DNA from: an uncultured Eubacteriales bacterium
Lineage (GTDB): Bacteria > Bacillota > Clostridia > Christensenellales > Aristaeellaceae
Assembly (NCBI GenBank): GCA_902773895.1
Contig: CACYGB010000020.1
Span: 1-51,988 of the forward strand
DNA: 51,988 nt
Direction of reading: 5' to 3'
Under the pieces are notes generated by a model that saw nothing but the letters and a program-made list of their open reading frames with translations, was not told the DNA's origin and did no database searches. Position numbers and translations under genes: made by a program. Below are positions 25,066 through 33,179 of this stretch, in pieces (the first letter of the stretch is position 1; every line of letters begins with the position of its first letter).

Positions 25066-26538
25066 TTACGCCATGGTCAGGCGGAAGGATACGGGCATGT
25101 CGCTGCGCACAAAGGGCGCGTCGATATGCAGCCCCTCGGGATCCCGCGTCCAGGCGGGCTTTTCGTTATAGCCCAGCACCTCTACGTCCCGGATGACGCC
25201 CACAAAATCCCTGTCGCCGCCCAGGGCCAGGGATGTGACGGTAACATGGCCGTCCTCCGGGCAGCGCAGAACCGTGGCGTACAGATGATCGTCCTTCACC
25301 GTGAAGCGGATGTCCCGGGAAGTGTACGCGATTTCCTTTTCGGTGAACTGGCCTTCCTCCGCCTGGGTGGGGCCTTCGCCGGGCCTGCGCCATACGCGGG
25401 TGCCGTAAATGGCGTCCCCGTTGGTTTTCAGCCACCGGCCGATGGCCCGCAGCACCTGCGTATCCTCCGGGCCGATGGTGCCGTCCGCCTTGGGGCCCAC
25501 GTTCAGCAGCATGGTGCCGTTTTTGCTCACCACGTCGATCAGGTCGCACACCAGGCCGTAGGGGGATTTGTACTCGTTCTGCTCCGTGTAGCACCAGCTG
25601 TTGCGGGCGATGGCGGTGCAGGTCTGCCAGAAGAAGGGCTGCACCTGGGCAAAATGCCCCCGTTCCATATCCGGCACGGCGCTGCCGAACATGAAGGAGT
25701 CCAGCTTGTAATTGACGGCGGCGGGGAAACCCATCTCCTCCGTCCGGTTGTAATAATACGCGGCGAATTTTTTCAGGTAGGGCCGCAGCGCGATATGGTG
25801 GATCCACCAGTCGAAATACACGATGGGCGGATGGAAACGGTCCACCAGCTCGCAGGAGCGCAGCAGCCAGTCTTCGCAGAATTCCGGGGTCGGGGCCGGC
25901 TCGCTGCGGGAATCGTTGAAATTGGCGGGCTCCTTCATGGACGGCCAGTACAGGTCGCCCACCTGCAGGGGATCATGAATGTCGGAATCGAATTCCCGGC
26001 CGTGCCCCAGGAAAAACCAGTGCTCGAACCGGTGGCTGCTGACGCCCATGGGAATGCCCTTTTTGTCCAGGGCCTGCTTCAGTTCGCCCGTGGTATCCCG
26101 GCAGGGGCCCTTTTCGGCGGCGTTCCATTCGCTCAGGTCGCTTTTGTACATCTGAAAGCCGTCGTGATGCTCGGCCACGGGGATCACATAGCGGGCGCCG
26201 GCTTCTTCAAACAGATCGGCCCAGGCGCCGGGGTCAAACTTTTCCGCCTTGAACAGCGGAATGAAATCCTTGTAGCCGAAATCCTTGTGGGGGCCGTAGG
26301 TGTCCAGGTGGTGCTGGAATTCCGGGGAACCCTGGATGTACATGTTCCGGGGGTACCATTCGTTGTTGAAAGCGGGCACGGCGTAAACGCCCCAGTGGAT
26401 AAAAATGCCGAATTTGGCGTCCTGGTACCATTGGGGCACCCGGTACCGGGCCAGGGAAGCCCAGTCGTCCCGATAGGGGCCCCGGGCGATGACCCGGTCG
26501 ATTTCCCGCAGCCTGGCGGGGCGGTCGGCGATATTCAT
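25066..26538 (-). CDS. GH29 alpha-L-fucosidase
   Basis: A 490-residue enzyme that removes alpha-L-fucose. The family core is clear: WYQDAKFGIFIHWGVYAVPA, the EHHDGF block near residue 124, and the nucleophile D243 in IVYFDWW. The NGTMLLNVGPKADG strand closes the barrel before a C-terminal beta-sandwich. There is no signal peptide, so it should act on imported oligosaccharides. It is a single-gene unit whose promoter lies back to back with that of the GH27 gene. Activity on fucose rather than another sugar follows the family and is not certain for every member. Confidence 0.93.
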   Translation of the reverse strand: MNIADRPARLREIDRVIARGPYRDDWASLARYRVPQWYQDAKFGIFIHWGVYAVPAFNNEWYPRNMYIQGSPEFQHHLDTYGPHKDFGYKDFIPLFKAEKFDPGAWADLFEEAGARYVIPVAEHHDGFQMYKSDLSEWNAAEKGPCRDTTGELKQALDKKGIPMGVSSHRFEHWFFLGHGREFDSDIHDPLQVGDLYWPSMKEPANFNDSRSEPAPTPEFCEDWLLRSCELVDRFHPPIVYFDWWIHHIALRPYLKKFAAYYYNRTEEMGFPAAVNYKLDSFMFGSAVPDMERGHFAQVQPFFWQTCTAIARNSWCYTEQNEYKSPYGLVCDLIDVVSKNGTMLLNVGPKADGTIGPEDTQVLRAIGRWLKTNGDAIYGTRVWRRPGEGPTQAEEGQFTEKEIAYTSRDIRFTVKDDHLYATVLRCPEDGHVTVTSLALGGDRDFVGVIRDVEVLGYNEKPAWTRDPEGLHIDAPFVRSDMPVSFRLTMA

Positions 26539-26577
26539 AGCGATCGGCTCCTTTGTTTGATTGAAATTCTTTCTTCC

Positions 26578-26606
26578 AGTATAAGCGGGGACGGGCCGTT
26601 CGTCAA
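26578..26606 (-). promoter_or_regulatory. Promoter of the fucosidase gene
   Basis: Minus strand: TTGACG (26606-26601), 17-base spacer, TATACT (26583-26578), a near-consensus promoter 40 bases from the start. Confidence 0.75.
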
Positions 26607-26614
26607 GGAAATGC

Positions 26615-26643
26615 TTGCCTGGTTTTTGCGCCTGTGGTACAAT
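26615..26643 (+). promoter_or_regulatory. Promoter of the GH27 gene
   Basis: TTGCCT (26615-26620), 17-base spacer, TACAAT (26638-26643). Its -35 is only 8 bp from the -35 of the divergent fucosidase promoter, so both could share one regulator. Confidence 0.7.
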
Positions 26644-26675
26644 ACGGCCATCAGGAACAACGGAGGGAAAACGGA

Positions 26676-27917
26676 ATGATCGCGAAATATCCGCCGATGG
26701 GCTGGAACAGCTGGGATTGCTACGGTGCCGCCGTAACCGAAGACACGGTGCGCAAAAACGCGGACTATATGGCCAAATACCTGAAGCCGTACGGCTGGGA
26801 ATATGTGGTGGTGGACATCCAGTGGTATCAGCCCACGGCGGAGAACCACCAGTACATTCCGTTTTCGGAACTGACGATGGACGAATGGGGACGGCTGACC
26901 CCGGCGGAAAACCGCTTCCCCAGCGCCCGGGACGGCCGGGGCTTTGCCCCGCTGGCGGAATACGTGCACTCCCTGGGGCTGAAATTCGGCATTCACATCA
27001 TGCGCGGGATGCCGCGTACGGCGGCCCACCGGCGGCTGCCTATCGCCGGCAGCGCGTTTACCTGCGATCAGGCGGCGGATCCCCATTCCATTTGCACCTG
27101 GAACCCGGATATGTACGGCCTGAAATGCGGCCTGCCCGCTGCCCGGGCGTATTACGACAGCATTTTCCAACTGTACGCCCAGTGGGGCGTGGATTACGTC
27201 AAGTGCGACGACATCGCCCGGGAGTACCCCCAGTGCCGGCGCGAAATCGAAGTGATCAGCCAGGCCTGCCGGCAGTGCGGAAGGGAGATTGTGCTGTCCC
27301 TGTCCCCGGGGCCCGCGCCCCTGGAGCAGGCGGAGCATTTGAAGCAATACGCCAATCTGTGGCGCATCACCGACGATTTCTGGGATGAGTGGCGGCTGCT
27401 GAAGGCCATGTTCGAGCGCGCCGAAAAATGGTGCGTGCATGCCGGCCCCGGGCACTGGCCGGACGCCGATATGCTGCCCCTGGGCGCCCTGCGCCAGTGC
27501 AGCGACGCCAAGGACTGGACGCATTTCACCCAGGCGGAGCAGCGCACCATGATGACCCTTTGGTGCATGATGCGTTCGCCCCTGATGGTGGGCGGCGATC
27601 TGCCCAAAAACGATGAGTTTACTCTGCGGCTGCTGACCAACCGGGCCGTGCTGCGCATGGAAAAGGAAAGCTGGTGCGCCCATCCCGTGATGCGTTCGGA
27701 GGAGGAATGCGCCTGGATCGCGCCGCGCATCGACGGCACAGGCGTTTACGCTGCGGTTTTCAACCTGTCCGACGAAGAACGTCTGGTTTCCTTCCCGCAG
27801 GATGCGGCGGAGGGAACCTACACCGCGGCGACGGAATTGTGGACCGGAAGGAAAGCCGACGCTCTGACGGCTAAGCTGCCGCCCCACGACGCGGCGGTGT
27901 GGCGGCTCGACCGCTGA
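26676..27917 (+). CDS. GH27 alpha-galactosidase (melibiase family)
   Basis: A 413-residue cytoplasmic enzyme. I start at ATG 26676 (CGGAGGG upstream); earlier in-frame codons overlap the -10 box. Family signs are the opening PPMGWNSWDCYG, DIQWYQP, the nucleophile D178 in VDYVKCDD, and the acid/base D234 in WRITDDFWDEW. PGHWPDADMLPLG and the MRSPLMVGGDLP block near residue 305 follow. It would release alpha-galactose (or beta-L-arabinopyranose, which some GH27 members accept). Transcribed divergently from GH29 and convergent with the six-TM protein, with only 3 bases between the stops and no visible terminator. Confidence 0.93.
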   Translation: MIAKYPPMGWNSWDCYGAAVTEDTVRKNADYMAKYLKPYGWEYVVVDIQWYQPTAENHQYIPFSELTMDEWGRLTPAENRFPSARDGRGFAPLAEYVHSLGLKFGIHIMRGMPRTAAHRRLPIAGSAFTCDQAADPHSICTWNPDMYGLKCGLPAARAYYDSIFQLYAQWGVDYVKCDDIAREYPQCRREIEVISQACRQCGREIVLSLSPGPAPLEQAEHLKQYANLWRITDDFWDEWRLLKAMFERAEKWCVHAGPGHWPDADMLPLGALRQCSDAKDWTHFTQAEQRTMMTLWCMMRSPLMVGGDLPKNDEFTLRLLTNRAVLRMEKESWCAHPVMRSEEECAWIAPRIDGTGVYAAVFNLSDEERLVSFPQDAAEGTYTAATELWTGRKADALTAKLPPHDAAVWRLDR

Positions 27918-27920
27918 GCG

Positions 27921-28523
27921 TTACCGGCGGCCGTTGGCTTTCCTGAGCAGCAGCCCCAGGCCGAACGTGACGGCCAGGATCAGCAGGAAAATCGCCACGC
28001 CGGCAGGATAGCCCCAGGCGAGGAAGCTGTACCAGTCGTTGGCGTCCCGGCCGTTGGCCAGGATGTTGCCCACGTATCCGACGCCGTAAAGCAGCATGGG
28101 CAGCACGGCCAGGGCGTTGTCCCGGCGTGTCATGGGCATGGGATTGAACAGGATAAAGGCTGCCGCGGCCGCCAGCGGCAAAACCAGGTGCAGCCACAGG
28201 TTGCTGCCCTCAAACATCGCTTCGTACCCATAAAGCGGCCCCAGAAAGGCTATCACGGTCAGAAACGTGAGGCCCACGGATACCGCGGCGGCGTAGTGCA
28301 GGCGGTGAATCCACGGCGCGTCCTTTTTCAGCAGCCGGGAAAGCACCAGGATCAGCGAGGCCAGGCCGGACAGCAAATTGGACAGCACCGTGAAATATTT
28401 CAGGCTGGCCAGGCCGGTGGCGGTCAGCAGGCCGCCGGAGGAGTGCAGCACCATGCTCAGCCACGCGTAAGGCGACAGAAACGCGATCAAAAGATGCAGC
28501 AGAAGGAATCCGAGTTTTTTCAT
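27921..28523 (-). CDS. Six-helix membrane protein, Pr6Pr-like
   Basis: About 200 residues, almost entirely hydrophobic, with six likely helices (LGFLLLHLLIAFLSPYAW through VAIFLLILAVTFGLGLLLR). LKYFTVLSNLLSG in the second helix region and the spacing of helices recall the Pr6Pr family of small bacterial membrane proteins, whose function is unknown. I choose ATG 28523 because the longer frame runs through the promoter. The ribosome binding site is modest (AAGGCAGG). No link to the neighbouring sugar genes can be read from the sequence. Confidence 0.65.
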   Translation of the reverse strand: MKKLGFLLLHLLIAFLSPYAWLSMVLHSSGGLLTATGLASLKYFTVLSNLLSGLASLILVLSRLLKKDAPWIHRLHYAAAVSVGLTFLTVIAFLGPLYGYEAMFEGSNLWLHLVLPLAAAAAFILFNPMPMTRRDNALAVLPMLLYGVGYVGNILANGRDANDWYSFLAWGYPAGVAIFLLILAVTFGLGLLLRKANGRR

Positions 28524-28559
28524 TGCAATCGCCTGCCTTGAGGGGAAATGGACATCCAG

Positions 28560-28596
28560 ATTGTAAAAGGAAGCGGCCCGGCTTGTCAACCGGGCC
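28560..28596 (-). promoter_or_regulatory. Promoter of the six-TM gene with an overlapping dyad
   Basis: Minus strand: consensus -35 TTGACA (28589-28584), 18-base spacer, -10 TACAAT (28565-28560). The inverted repeat GGCCCGG / CCGGGCC (28575-28581 with 28590-28596) straddles the -35 and could be an operator. Confidence 0.65.
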
Positions 28597-28629
28597 TTGT
28601 TTTTCTTTTGGACCGGGACCTTGGTACGA

Positions 28630-28658
28630 TTGACAGACGCGGCCGGATATGCTATATT
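28630..28658 (+). promoter_or_regulatory. Strong promoter for the ECF S-component leader
   Basis: Consensus -35 TTGACA (28630-28635), 17-base spacer, -10 TATATT (28653-28658). Transcription would start near 28665, about 130 bases before the coding start. Confidence 0.8.
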
Positions 28659-28664
28659 TTACCA

Positions 28665-28793
28665 GTCCGGCAGGAAGCCAGGCGGAAACGCAGAAGCGTT
28701 GGGACCCCGGAAAAGTGAACGATGGTCTGCCATGAAGGCATACCGCTTCTTTGAATGGGAAGCAGTATGTTTTTTTATTGGGAGGAATACAGG
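28665..28793 (+). ncRNA. Structured leader with a terminator directly before the ribosome binding site; possible riboswitch or attenuator
   Basis: The leader of about 130 nt contains small hairpins (AACGC-agaa-GCGTT near 28687-28700 and TGCC-atgaa-GGCA near 28728-28740). It ends in an intrinsic terminator: CATAC-c-GCTTC, 9-base loop, GAAGC-a-GTATG, then T7 (28739-28776). The ribosome binding site GGAGG follows at once. A terminator inside the leader of a vitamin-type transporter gene is the usual layout of a transcription-controlling riboswitch. I could not match it to the consensus of the TPP, FMN, cobalamin, THF, preQ1 or ZTP classes as I remember them. Confidence 0.6.
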
Positions 28794-29372
28794 ATGAACA
28801 CAAAGAACAAGCAACTCTACGCCATGGTGGTTTCCGCGGCGCTGCTGGCCATCGGCCTGGTGCTGCCTTTCCTGACCGCACAGATGCAGTCTCTGGGCCA
28901 GGCCATCAGCCCCCTGCATATTCCCGTGCTGATCTGCGGGCTGTGCTGCGGATGGAAATGGGGCCTGGCGGTGGGCGTTGTGCTGCCCATTTTGCGGGGC
29001 GTCGTCTTCGGTATGCCGCCGTTTCCCACGGTGGGCCTGCCTATGGCCTTTGAACTGGGGGCTTACGGCGTGCTGACCGGCCTTCTGTACCCGGTGCTGC
29101 TGAAGGCTTTCCGGCAGAAGAACCATTTGCCGGCCATACTGGCGGCGCTGGCTGTCGCCATGATCGGCGGCCGCGTCATCGGCGGCGCGGCCAAGGCGCT
29201 GCTGCTGGCGGTGGGGATCATCGGCTCCAAGAGCCCGTACACCTTCGCCGCGTTTTTTGCCAGCTATTTCACGTCCACGGCTATCGGAGCGCTGATCCAC
29301 ATCGTGCTGGTGCCCGCGGTGGTGCTGGCGCTGGAAAAGGCCAGGCTGTCACCCCTGATGCTGGGGAAGTGA
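28794..29372 (+). CDS. ECF transporter S component (substrate-binding membrane subunit)
   Basis: A 192-residue protein with about six helices and almost no loops. SPLHIPVLICGLCCGWKWGL near residue 38 is typical of S components annotated as pantothenate/vitamin-type. These pair with a shared EcfT/EcfA1/EcfA2 energising module, which is not encoded here. The start is ATG 28794 (GGAGG 8 bases upstream). It probably imports a vitamin or cofactor precursor; the ligand cannot be read from sequence alone. Control is likely by the leader just upstream. Confidence 0.85.
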   Translation: MNTKNKQLYAMVVSAALLAIGLVLPFLTAQMQSLGQAISPLHIPVLICGLCCGWKWGLAVGVVLPILRGVVFGMPPFPTVGLPMAFELGAYGVLTGLLYPVLLKAFRQKNHLPAILAALAVAMIGGRVIGGAAKALLLAVGIIGSKSPYTFAAFFASYFTSTAIGALIHIVLVPAVVLALEKARLSPLMLGK

Positions 29373-29386
29373 GGGAACGAAGCAGC

Positions 29387-29761
29387 CGGGGGCTTCTTCA
29401 GCCCCCAGCCCCCTGAACCAGGACCCGCTGGGTCCTGGACCTGTTTTTGGCGATGCTGCACGCTTGGAAAAACAAACAGTATGCGCCTGGGACTATTGAT
29501 GACGCCAGGAGAGCTCCCGGGCAGCAGAAAAGGCTGGGGATTCCCGAGAAAACAAGCGAGCTTGTTTTTCGGGAAATCTTCAGCCTTTTCCCTGTGCGCT
29601 TGTGTATAGGCGGGCCGGCAAAGCCGGCCTGCCCGGGAGCGTCGTGTTTTCGTTTCCTTTGCAGCTGCGGCATGTTGCTTGAAAAGAAAGTCATGCACCA
29701 TCCGCAAGAGACGGGGTCCGGGGAGGATCATCCTCCCCGGCGGGGTTTGGGGCAGCGCCCC
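29387..29761. repeat. Hairpin-rich intergenic region (29373-29879), terminator plus several inverted repeats
   Basis: No gene is recognisable in this 507-bp gap. It holds in series: GGGGGCT/AGCCCCC (29387-29406); a terminator CCAGGACCC-gct-GGGTCCTGG (29418-29438) then T5; and a long imperfect hairpin framed by AAAAGGCTG and CAGCCTTTT (29529-29589). After these come GCCGGC/GCCGGC arms near 29610-29634, a perfect 23-bp CCGGGGAGGATcATCCTCCCCGG (29718-29740), and GGGGC-agc-GCCCC (29749-29761). The first terminator ends the ECF gene. The rest resembles dispersed GC-rich intergenic repeats of clostridial genomes. Confidence 0.6.
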
Positions 29762-29879
29762 GGCGTTTCTTCCGCAGTTTCTCCGAAAGAGGAAAGTCCC
29801 TCTTGACAGGGCAAAGTTTCTGGGGGTAAGCTATACGCAGCGGAAAGAAAAACCATACATACCGGAGCGGGAGGACAAA

Positions 29880-31859
29880 ATGCAGCTGCTGTTAACGGAA
29901 AGCCGGCTTTTGCCGGGAACACGCCTGGAAGGAAACGTGCTGGTGCTGCCCAGGATCGGCGGCGGGATCCTGCTGCCGGAGGTGAAGGGAACAGGGCGCC
30001 GCTGGCTGAACTTGCATATGACGGTGCTTTCGGATCATGCCCAGGCCTTTGAGCTTCGGGCTTACGGCGGGGAGGAAACGCCGCGGGTGACGGTCCGCTT
30101 CGGGCTGATGCCCAATTTCCGCGCTGCCGTGGCGCTGGATCTGAACTGGCTGGACGGCCACATCCTGTTTCCCGGGCACCGGGTGGGAACCCAGAAGGTG
30201 GTGTGTCACGGCTCCCGTATTGCCCGGGAGGAGATCCGACAAGCGGAGCTGGTGAGCATGCCGGGGGCGGCGCCGGTGTCCGTCCGGGTGGAGGACGTCG
30301 AACTGGCGGATGCGCCCTGCATGGCGGAACTGCCCTGCCGGGAGATGCTGATCGACGAATTCGGCCAGTATATCCCCAAGGAATGGCCGGGAAAAGTGCG
30401 GCGGGAAGAAGAACTGGTGAACGAACTAAAGCGGGAGGCGGCCCTGCCGGATCAGTACCCCGGCGCGGATTATACCGTTTGGGGCGGCTGCGCCGGCAGG
30501 AAACTGCAGGAAGGCACCGGCTATTTCGGCAAAGCGAAACGGAACGGGCGCTGGTACCTGACGGATCCGTCCGGCTGCGCGTTTTTCAGCATGGGGCCGG
30601 ATTGCGTGGTGGCCCGGTGCGACGCCAGGATCGACGGGCTGGAAACGCTGCTTTCGCCGCTGCCGCCCCGGGATGGGGACACAGCGGCGCTGTATGAGCC
30701 GCTGCGCCGGCAGTTCGGGGAAACGCCGCGGGACGGCGGCACGCTGTTTTCCTATGAGCGGCGCAACCTGATGCGGGCTTTCGGCGCGGATTGGGACGGC
30801 GCCTGGCAGCGGATGATCATCGGCCAATTGAAGCGCATGGGCATGAATACGCTGGGCAACTGGAGCGATGAACGCCTGTTTGGCAAAATGCCGTATGTGA
30901 CCTGCCTGCCGGTTTTTCCGAGAACGGAGCAGATGATTTTCCGGGATTTTCCGGATGTGCTTTCGGAGGAATACGAAAAGGACGCCGTCCGCTGCGCCCG
31001 GGCGCTGACGGCGCGCAGGGACGACCCGTGGATGATCGGCTATTTCCTGCGCAACGAGCCCTCCTGGGCCTTCGTGGACGATCTGATCATCGCGGACGAA
31101 GTGCTGCGCAATCCGGCGCCCACCGCCTGCAGGGAAGGGCTGATTGCCTTCCTGCGGGAAAAATACGGCACGGCGGAAGCGCTGTCCGCCGCCTGGAAGC
31201 ACGAATTCGCCTCCTTTGACGCGCTTCGCACGCCGGTGGAGAAAGCGTCCCTGTTCTCGGACCGGGCCCGTTTGGATCTGCGCGCCTTTTCCGCCCGCCT
31301 GACGGAAAAGTATATGCGCATTCCGGCGGCCGCGTGCCGGGCGGCGGATCCCCACCACATGATCCTGGGCATGCGTTGGGCCTGGATTTCCGATCCGCTG
31401 CTGGTCAGCGGCTGGGACTGCTTTGACGTGTTTTCCATCAATTGCTACGCGGTGGACCCCACGCCTGCGCTGGAAAACGTGAGGACGCTGGGGGTCGATC
31501 TGCCGGTGATGATCGGCGAATTCCACTTCGGCGCCCTGGACGCGGGGCTGCCGGCCACAGGGCTGGAGGCCGTGCGGGACCAGGGGGAGCGTGCCCGGGC
31601 GTACCGCTATTACTGCGAACGGGCAGCCGCGCATCCCAACGGCGTGGGCTGCCACTGGTTCCAGTGCTACGACCAGTTTGCCCTGGGGCGCTTTGACGGG
31701 GAAAACTACAATATCGGCCTGTTCGACATCACGCTGCGGCCGTACCCGCTGATGCGGGAAGCGGTGCGGCGCACGGCGGAAAACGTCTATGCCGTCATGG
31801 CCGGGGAAACGCCGCCCTTTGGGGAAAAGCCCGCCAGCCTGCCCATGATTGCCTATTGA
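29880..31859 (+). CDS. Putative clan GH-A glycoside hydrolase (agarase/beta-galactosidase-like)
   Basis: A 659-residue protein starting at ATG 29880 (GGGAGGA upstream), with no signal peptide. After an N-terminal beta-rich part of about 210 residues comes GTGYFGKAKRNGRWYLTDPSG and FFSMGPDCV, then a TIM-barrel. The entry block resembles large agarase-like (GH50/GH86-type) and related clan GH-A enzymes. Candidate catalytic residues are E393 in FLRNEPSW (acid/base) and E547 in VMIGEFHFG (nucleophile). The family number is not certain. It is followed 13 bases later by a LacI-type regulator, so both are probably in one transcript that leads the second glycan cluster. Confidence 0.7.
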   Translation: MQLLLTESRLLPGTRLEGNVLVLPRIGGGILLPEVKGTGRRWLNLHMTVLSDHAQAFELRAYGGEETPRVTVRFGLMPNFRAAVALDLNWLDGHILFPGHRVGTQKVVCHGSRIAREEIRQAELVSMPGAAPVSVRVEDVELADAPCMAELPCREMLIDEFGQYIPKEWPGKVRREEELVNELKREAALPDQYPGADYTVWGGCAGRKLQEGTGYFGKAKRNGRWYLTDPSGCAFFSMGPDCVVARCDARIDGLETLLSPLPPRDGDTAALYEPLRRQFGETPRDGGTLFSYERRNLMRAFGADWDGAWQRMIIGQLKRMGMNTLGNWSDERLFGKMPYVTCLPVFPRTEQMIFRDFPDVLSEEYEKDAVRCARALTARRDDPWMIGYFLRNEPSWAFVDDLIIADEVLRNPAPTACREGLIAFLREKYGTAEALSAAWKHEFASFDALRTPVEKASLFSDRARLDLRAFSARLTEKYMRIPAAACRAADPHHMILGMRWAWISDPLLVSGWDCFDVFSINCYAVDPTPALENVRTLGVDLPVMIGEFHFGALDAGLPATGLEAVRDQGERARAYRYYCERAAAHPNGVGCHWFQCYDQFALGRFDGENYNIGLFDITLRPYPLMREAVRRTAENVYAVMAGETPPFGEKPASLPMIAY

Positions 31860-31872
31860 GAAGGATGCCGCC

Positions 31873-32904
31873 ATGAAGAAAAACGTAACCATTTACGATA
31901 TTGCCCGGGAAGCGGGGGTGTCGCCTGCCACGGTGTCCCGGATCCTGACGGGCTCCACTGCCGTGCGCACGGAGAAACGGGACCGGGTGATGGAACTGAT
32001 CGAGCGGTACCAGTTCCATCCCAACGCCCATGCCCGGGCGCTGACGGAAACCCATTCCCACCTGATCGGTATGGTGGTGGCCGATTCGGGCAACCCCTAT
32101 TACACCAGCCTGTTTGCCGCCTGTGAAAACGAAGCGTACAGCCGGGGCTATGCCACGCTGCTGATGAACACCCATTCCCGGGCGGATTTTGAAGTGGCCA
32201 TGATGACGAAGCTGCGGGAAATGCGCCCCGATGCCGTGATCGTGTGCGGCGGACGCATTGACCTGCAGCAGCCGGACGAAGCCTTTGTGCGGCTGCTTTC
32301 CTCCTTCCAGGAAACCACACGGCTGGTGGTGGGCTCCCGCAGCCCCATGCCGGGCATCCCCGGCGTGGCGGTGGATCACCGGGCGTCGGTGGATCTGGCG
32401 GTGCGGTATCTGGAAAAGCTGGGCCACCGGGAGATCGGCTTCATTTATACAGGCACGCCGTATTACGGCACCCAGCAGCGGCTGCAGCGCTTCCGGCAGG
32501 TGCTGGAGGAGCTGGGGCTGCCCCTGCGGGAAGAATGGCTGATCCACGTGCCGGATTACAGCATCGCCGCCGGCATGGCCGGCGCGGAAGCGCTGCTGCG
32601 GCTGCGCCGCCGGCCCACGGCGCTGCTGGGGATGAACGATATGGTGTCCGCCGGCATCCTGCGCGTGCTGCACAGCGCCGGCGTCCGCGTGCCGGAGGAT
32701 ATATCCCTGCTGGGGTTTGACGATACCTTCGTCAGCGGCATCACCACGCCCCAGCTGACCAGCGTCAGCTACGATTATCGGCATTTTGCCGCCATGCTGC
32801 TGGACGCGGCGTCCGGACCGCTGGAGGAAATCCCCCGGGACCAGCTGGTGCCGGTCTTCATGACGGAGCGCGCTTCCTGCGGGAAGCCGGTTTCATCAAA
32901 ATGA
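31873..32904 (+). CDS. LacI-family transcriptional regulator
   Basis: A 343-residue regulator starting at ATG 31873 (GAAGGA upstream). The DNA-binding part opens VTIYDIAREAGVSPATVSRILTGS with the hinge HPNAHARALTETHSHLIG. The rest is a sugar-binding effector domain with the ADSGNPYYTSLF, GMNDMVSAGILRVLHSAGVRVPEDISLLGFDDT and TTPQLTSVSYD blocks. Its gene lies between the GH-A hydrolase and the permease operon. Three dyads of LacI-operator style sit just before the permease genes and are its likely targets. The effector sugar is unknown. Confidence 0.95.
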   Translation: MKKNVTIYDIAREAGVSPATVSRILTGSTAVRTEKRDRVMELIERYQFHPNAHARALTETHSHLIGMVVADSGNPYYTSLFAACENEAYSRGYATLLMNTHSRADFEVAMMTKLREMRPDAVIVCGGRIDLQQPDEAFVRLLSSFQETTRLVVGSRSPMPGIPGVAVDHRASVDLAVRYLEKLGHREIGFIYTGTPYYGTQQRLQRFRQVLEELGLPLREEWLIHVPDYSIAAGMAGAEALLRLRRRPTALLGMNDMVSAGILRVLHSAGVRVPEDISLLGFDDTFVSGITTPQLTSVSYDYRHFAAMLLDAASGPLEEIPRDQLVPVFMTERASCGKPVSSK

Positions 32905-32956
32905 AGCCCGGAATGCATGAAATATCCTTTTTCATGCAGCGAAAACGATTGAAATG

Positions 32957-32992
32957 CCAGATGACACATTTGATTATTCATCTGGTATTTTT
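32957..32992 (+). terminator. Terminator after the LacI-type gene
   Basis: 8-bp stem CCAGATGA / TCATCTGG (32957-32964 with 32978-32985) followed by TATTTTT. Confidence 0.75.
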
Positions 32993-33016
32993 GTGCCCAG
33001 ATTCTTCATTTTTTGC

Positions 33017-33046
33017 TTGACAGCGGACGCTGGGATGTGATATATT
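33017..33046 (+). promoter_or_regulatory. Promoter of the second permease/binding-protein/GH2 operon
   Basis: Consensus -35 TTGACA (33017-33022), 18-base spacer, -10 TATATT (33041-33046), about 135 bases before the permease start. Confidence 0.8.
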
Positions 33047-33080
33047 GAACGCATCCAGACAAAGGTTTTTTCATTAGTCG

Positions 33081-33133
33081 GTTTTCTTGCGGGAAAACGG
33101 GTTTTCACGGTGAAAGTTTTGAAACCGGTTTCA
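33081..33133. promoter_or_regulatory. Cluster of three operator-like dyads
   Basis: Downstream of the promoter are GTTTTC-ttgcgg-GAAAAC (33081-33098), TTTCAC-g-GTGAAA (33103-33115) and the perfect 14-bp palindrome TGAAACCGGTTTCA (33120-33133). The last has the central CG of LacI-family operators. Their place just downstream of the -10 suits a roadblock repressor, probably the LacI protein encoded immediately upstream. Confidence 0.7.
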
Positions 33134-33179
33134 GAACCGCATCAGGCCGCCGGAACAACGCCAAAGGGGAGTGGTAAAA

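Noticed and set aside
23797..26679. A 960-codon open frame on the plus strand
   Set aside because: It lies opposite the BMP-domain and GH29 genes and spans their promoters. Its His/Gly/Val/Arg-rich translation is the usual antisense shadow of GC-rich genes, with no ribosome binding site or domain.
28574..28603. GGCCCGG/CCGGGCC hairpin followed by a T-rich run, first read as a plus-strand terminator
   Set aside because: No plus-strand gene ends there. The same bases form a consensus minus-strand promoter for the six-TM gene, so a promoter/operator reading is better.
28665..28793. Assignment of the ECF leader to THF, preQ1, TPP, FMN, cobalamin or ZTP riboswitches
   Set aside because: None of the conserved core sequences of these classes, as I recall them, can be found in the leader.
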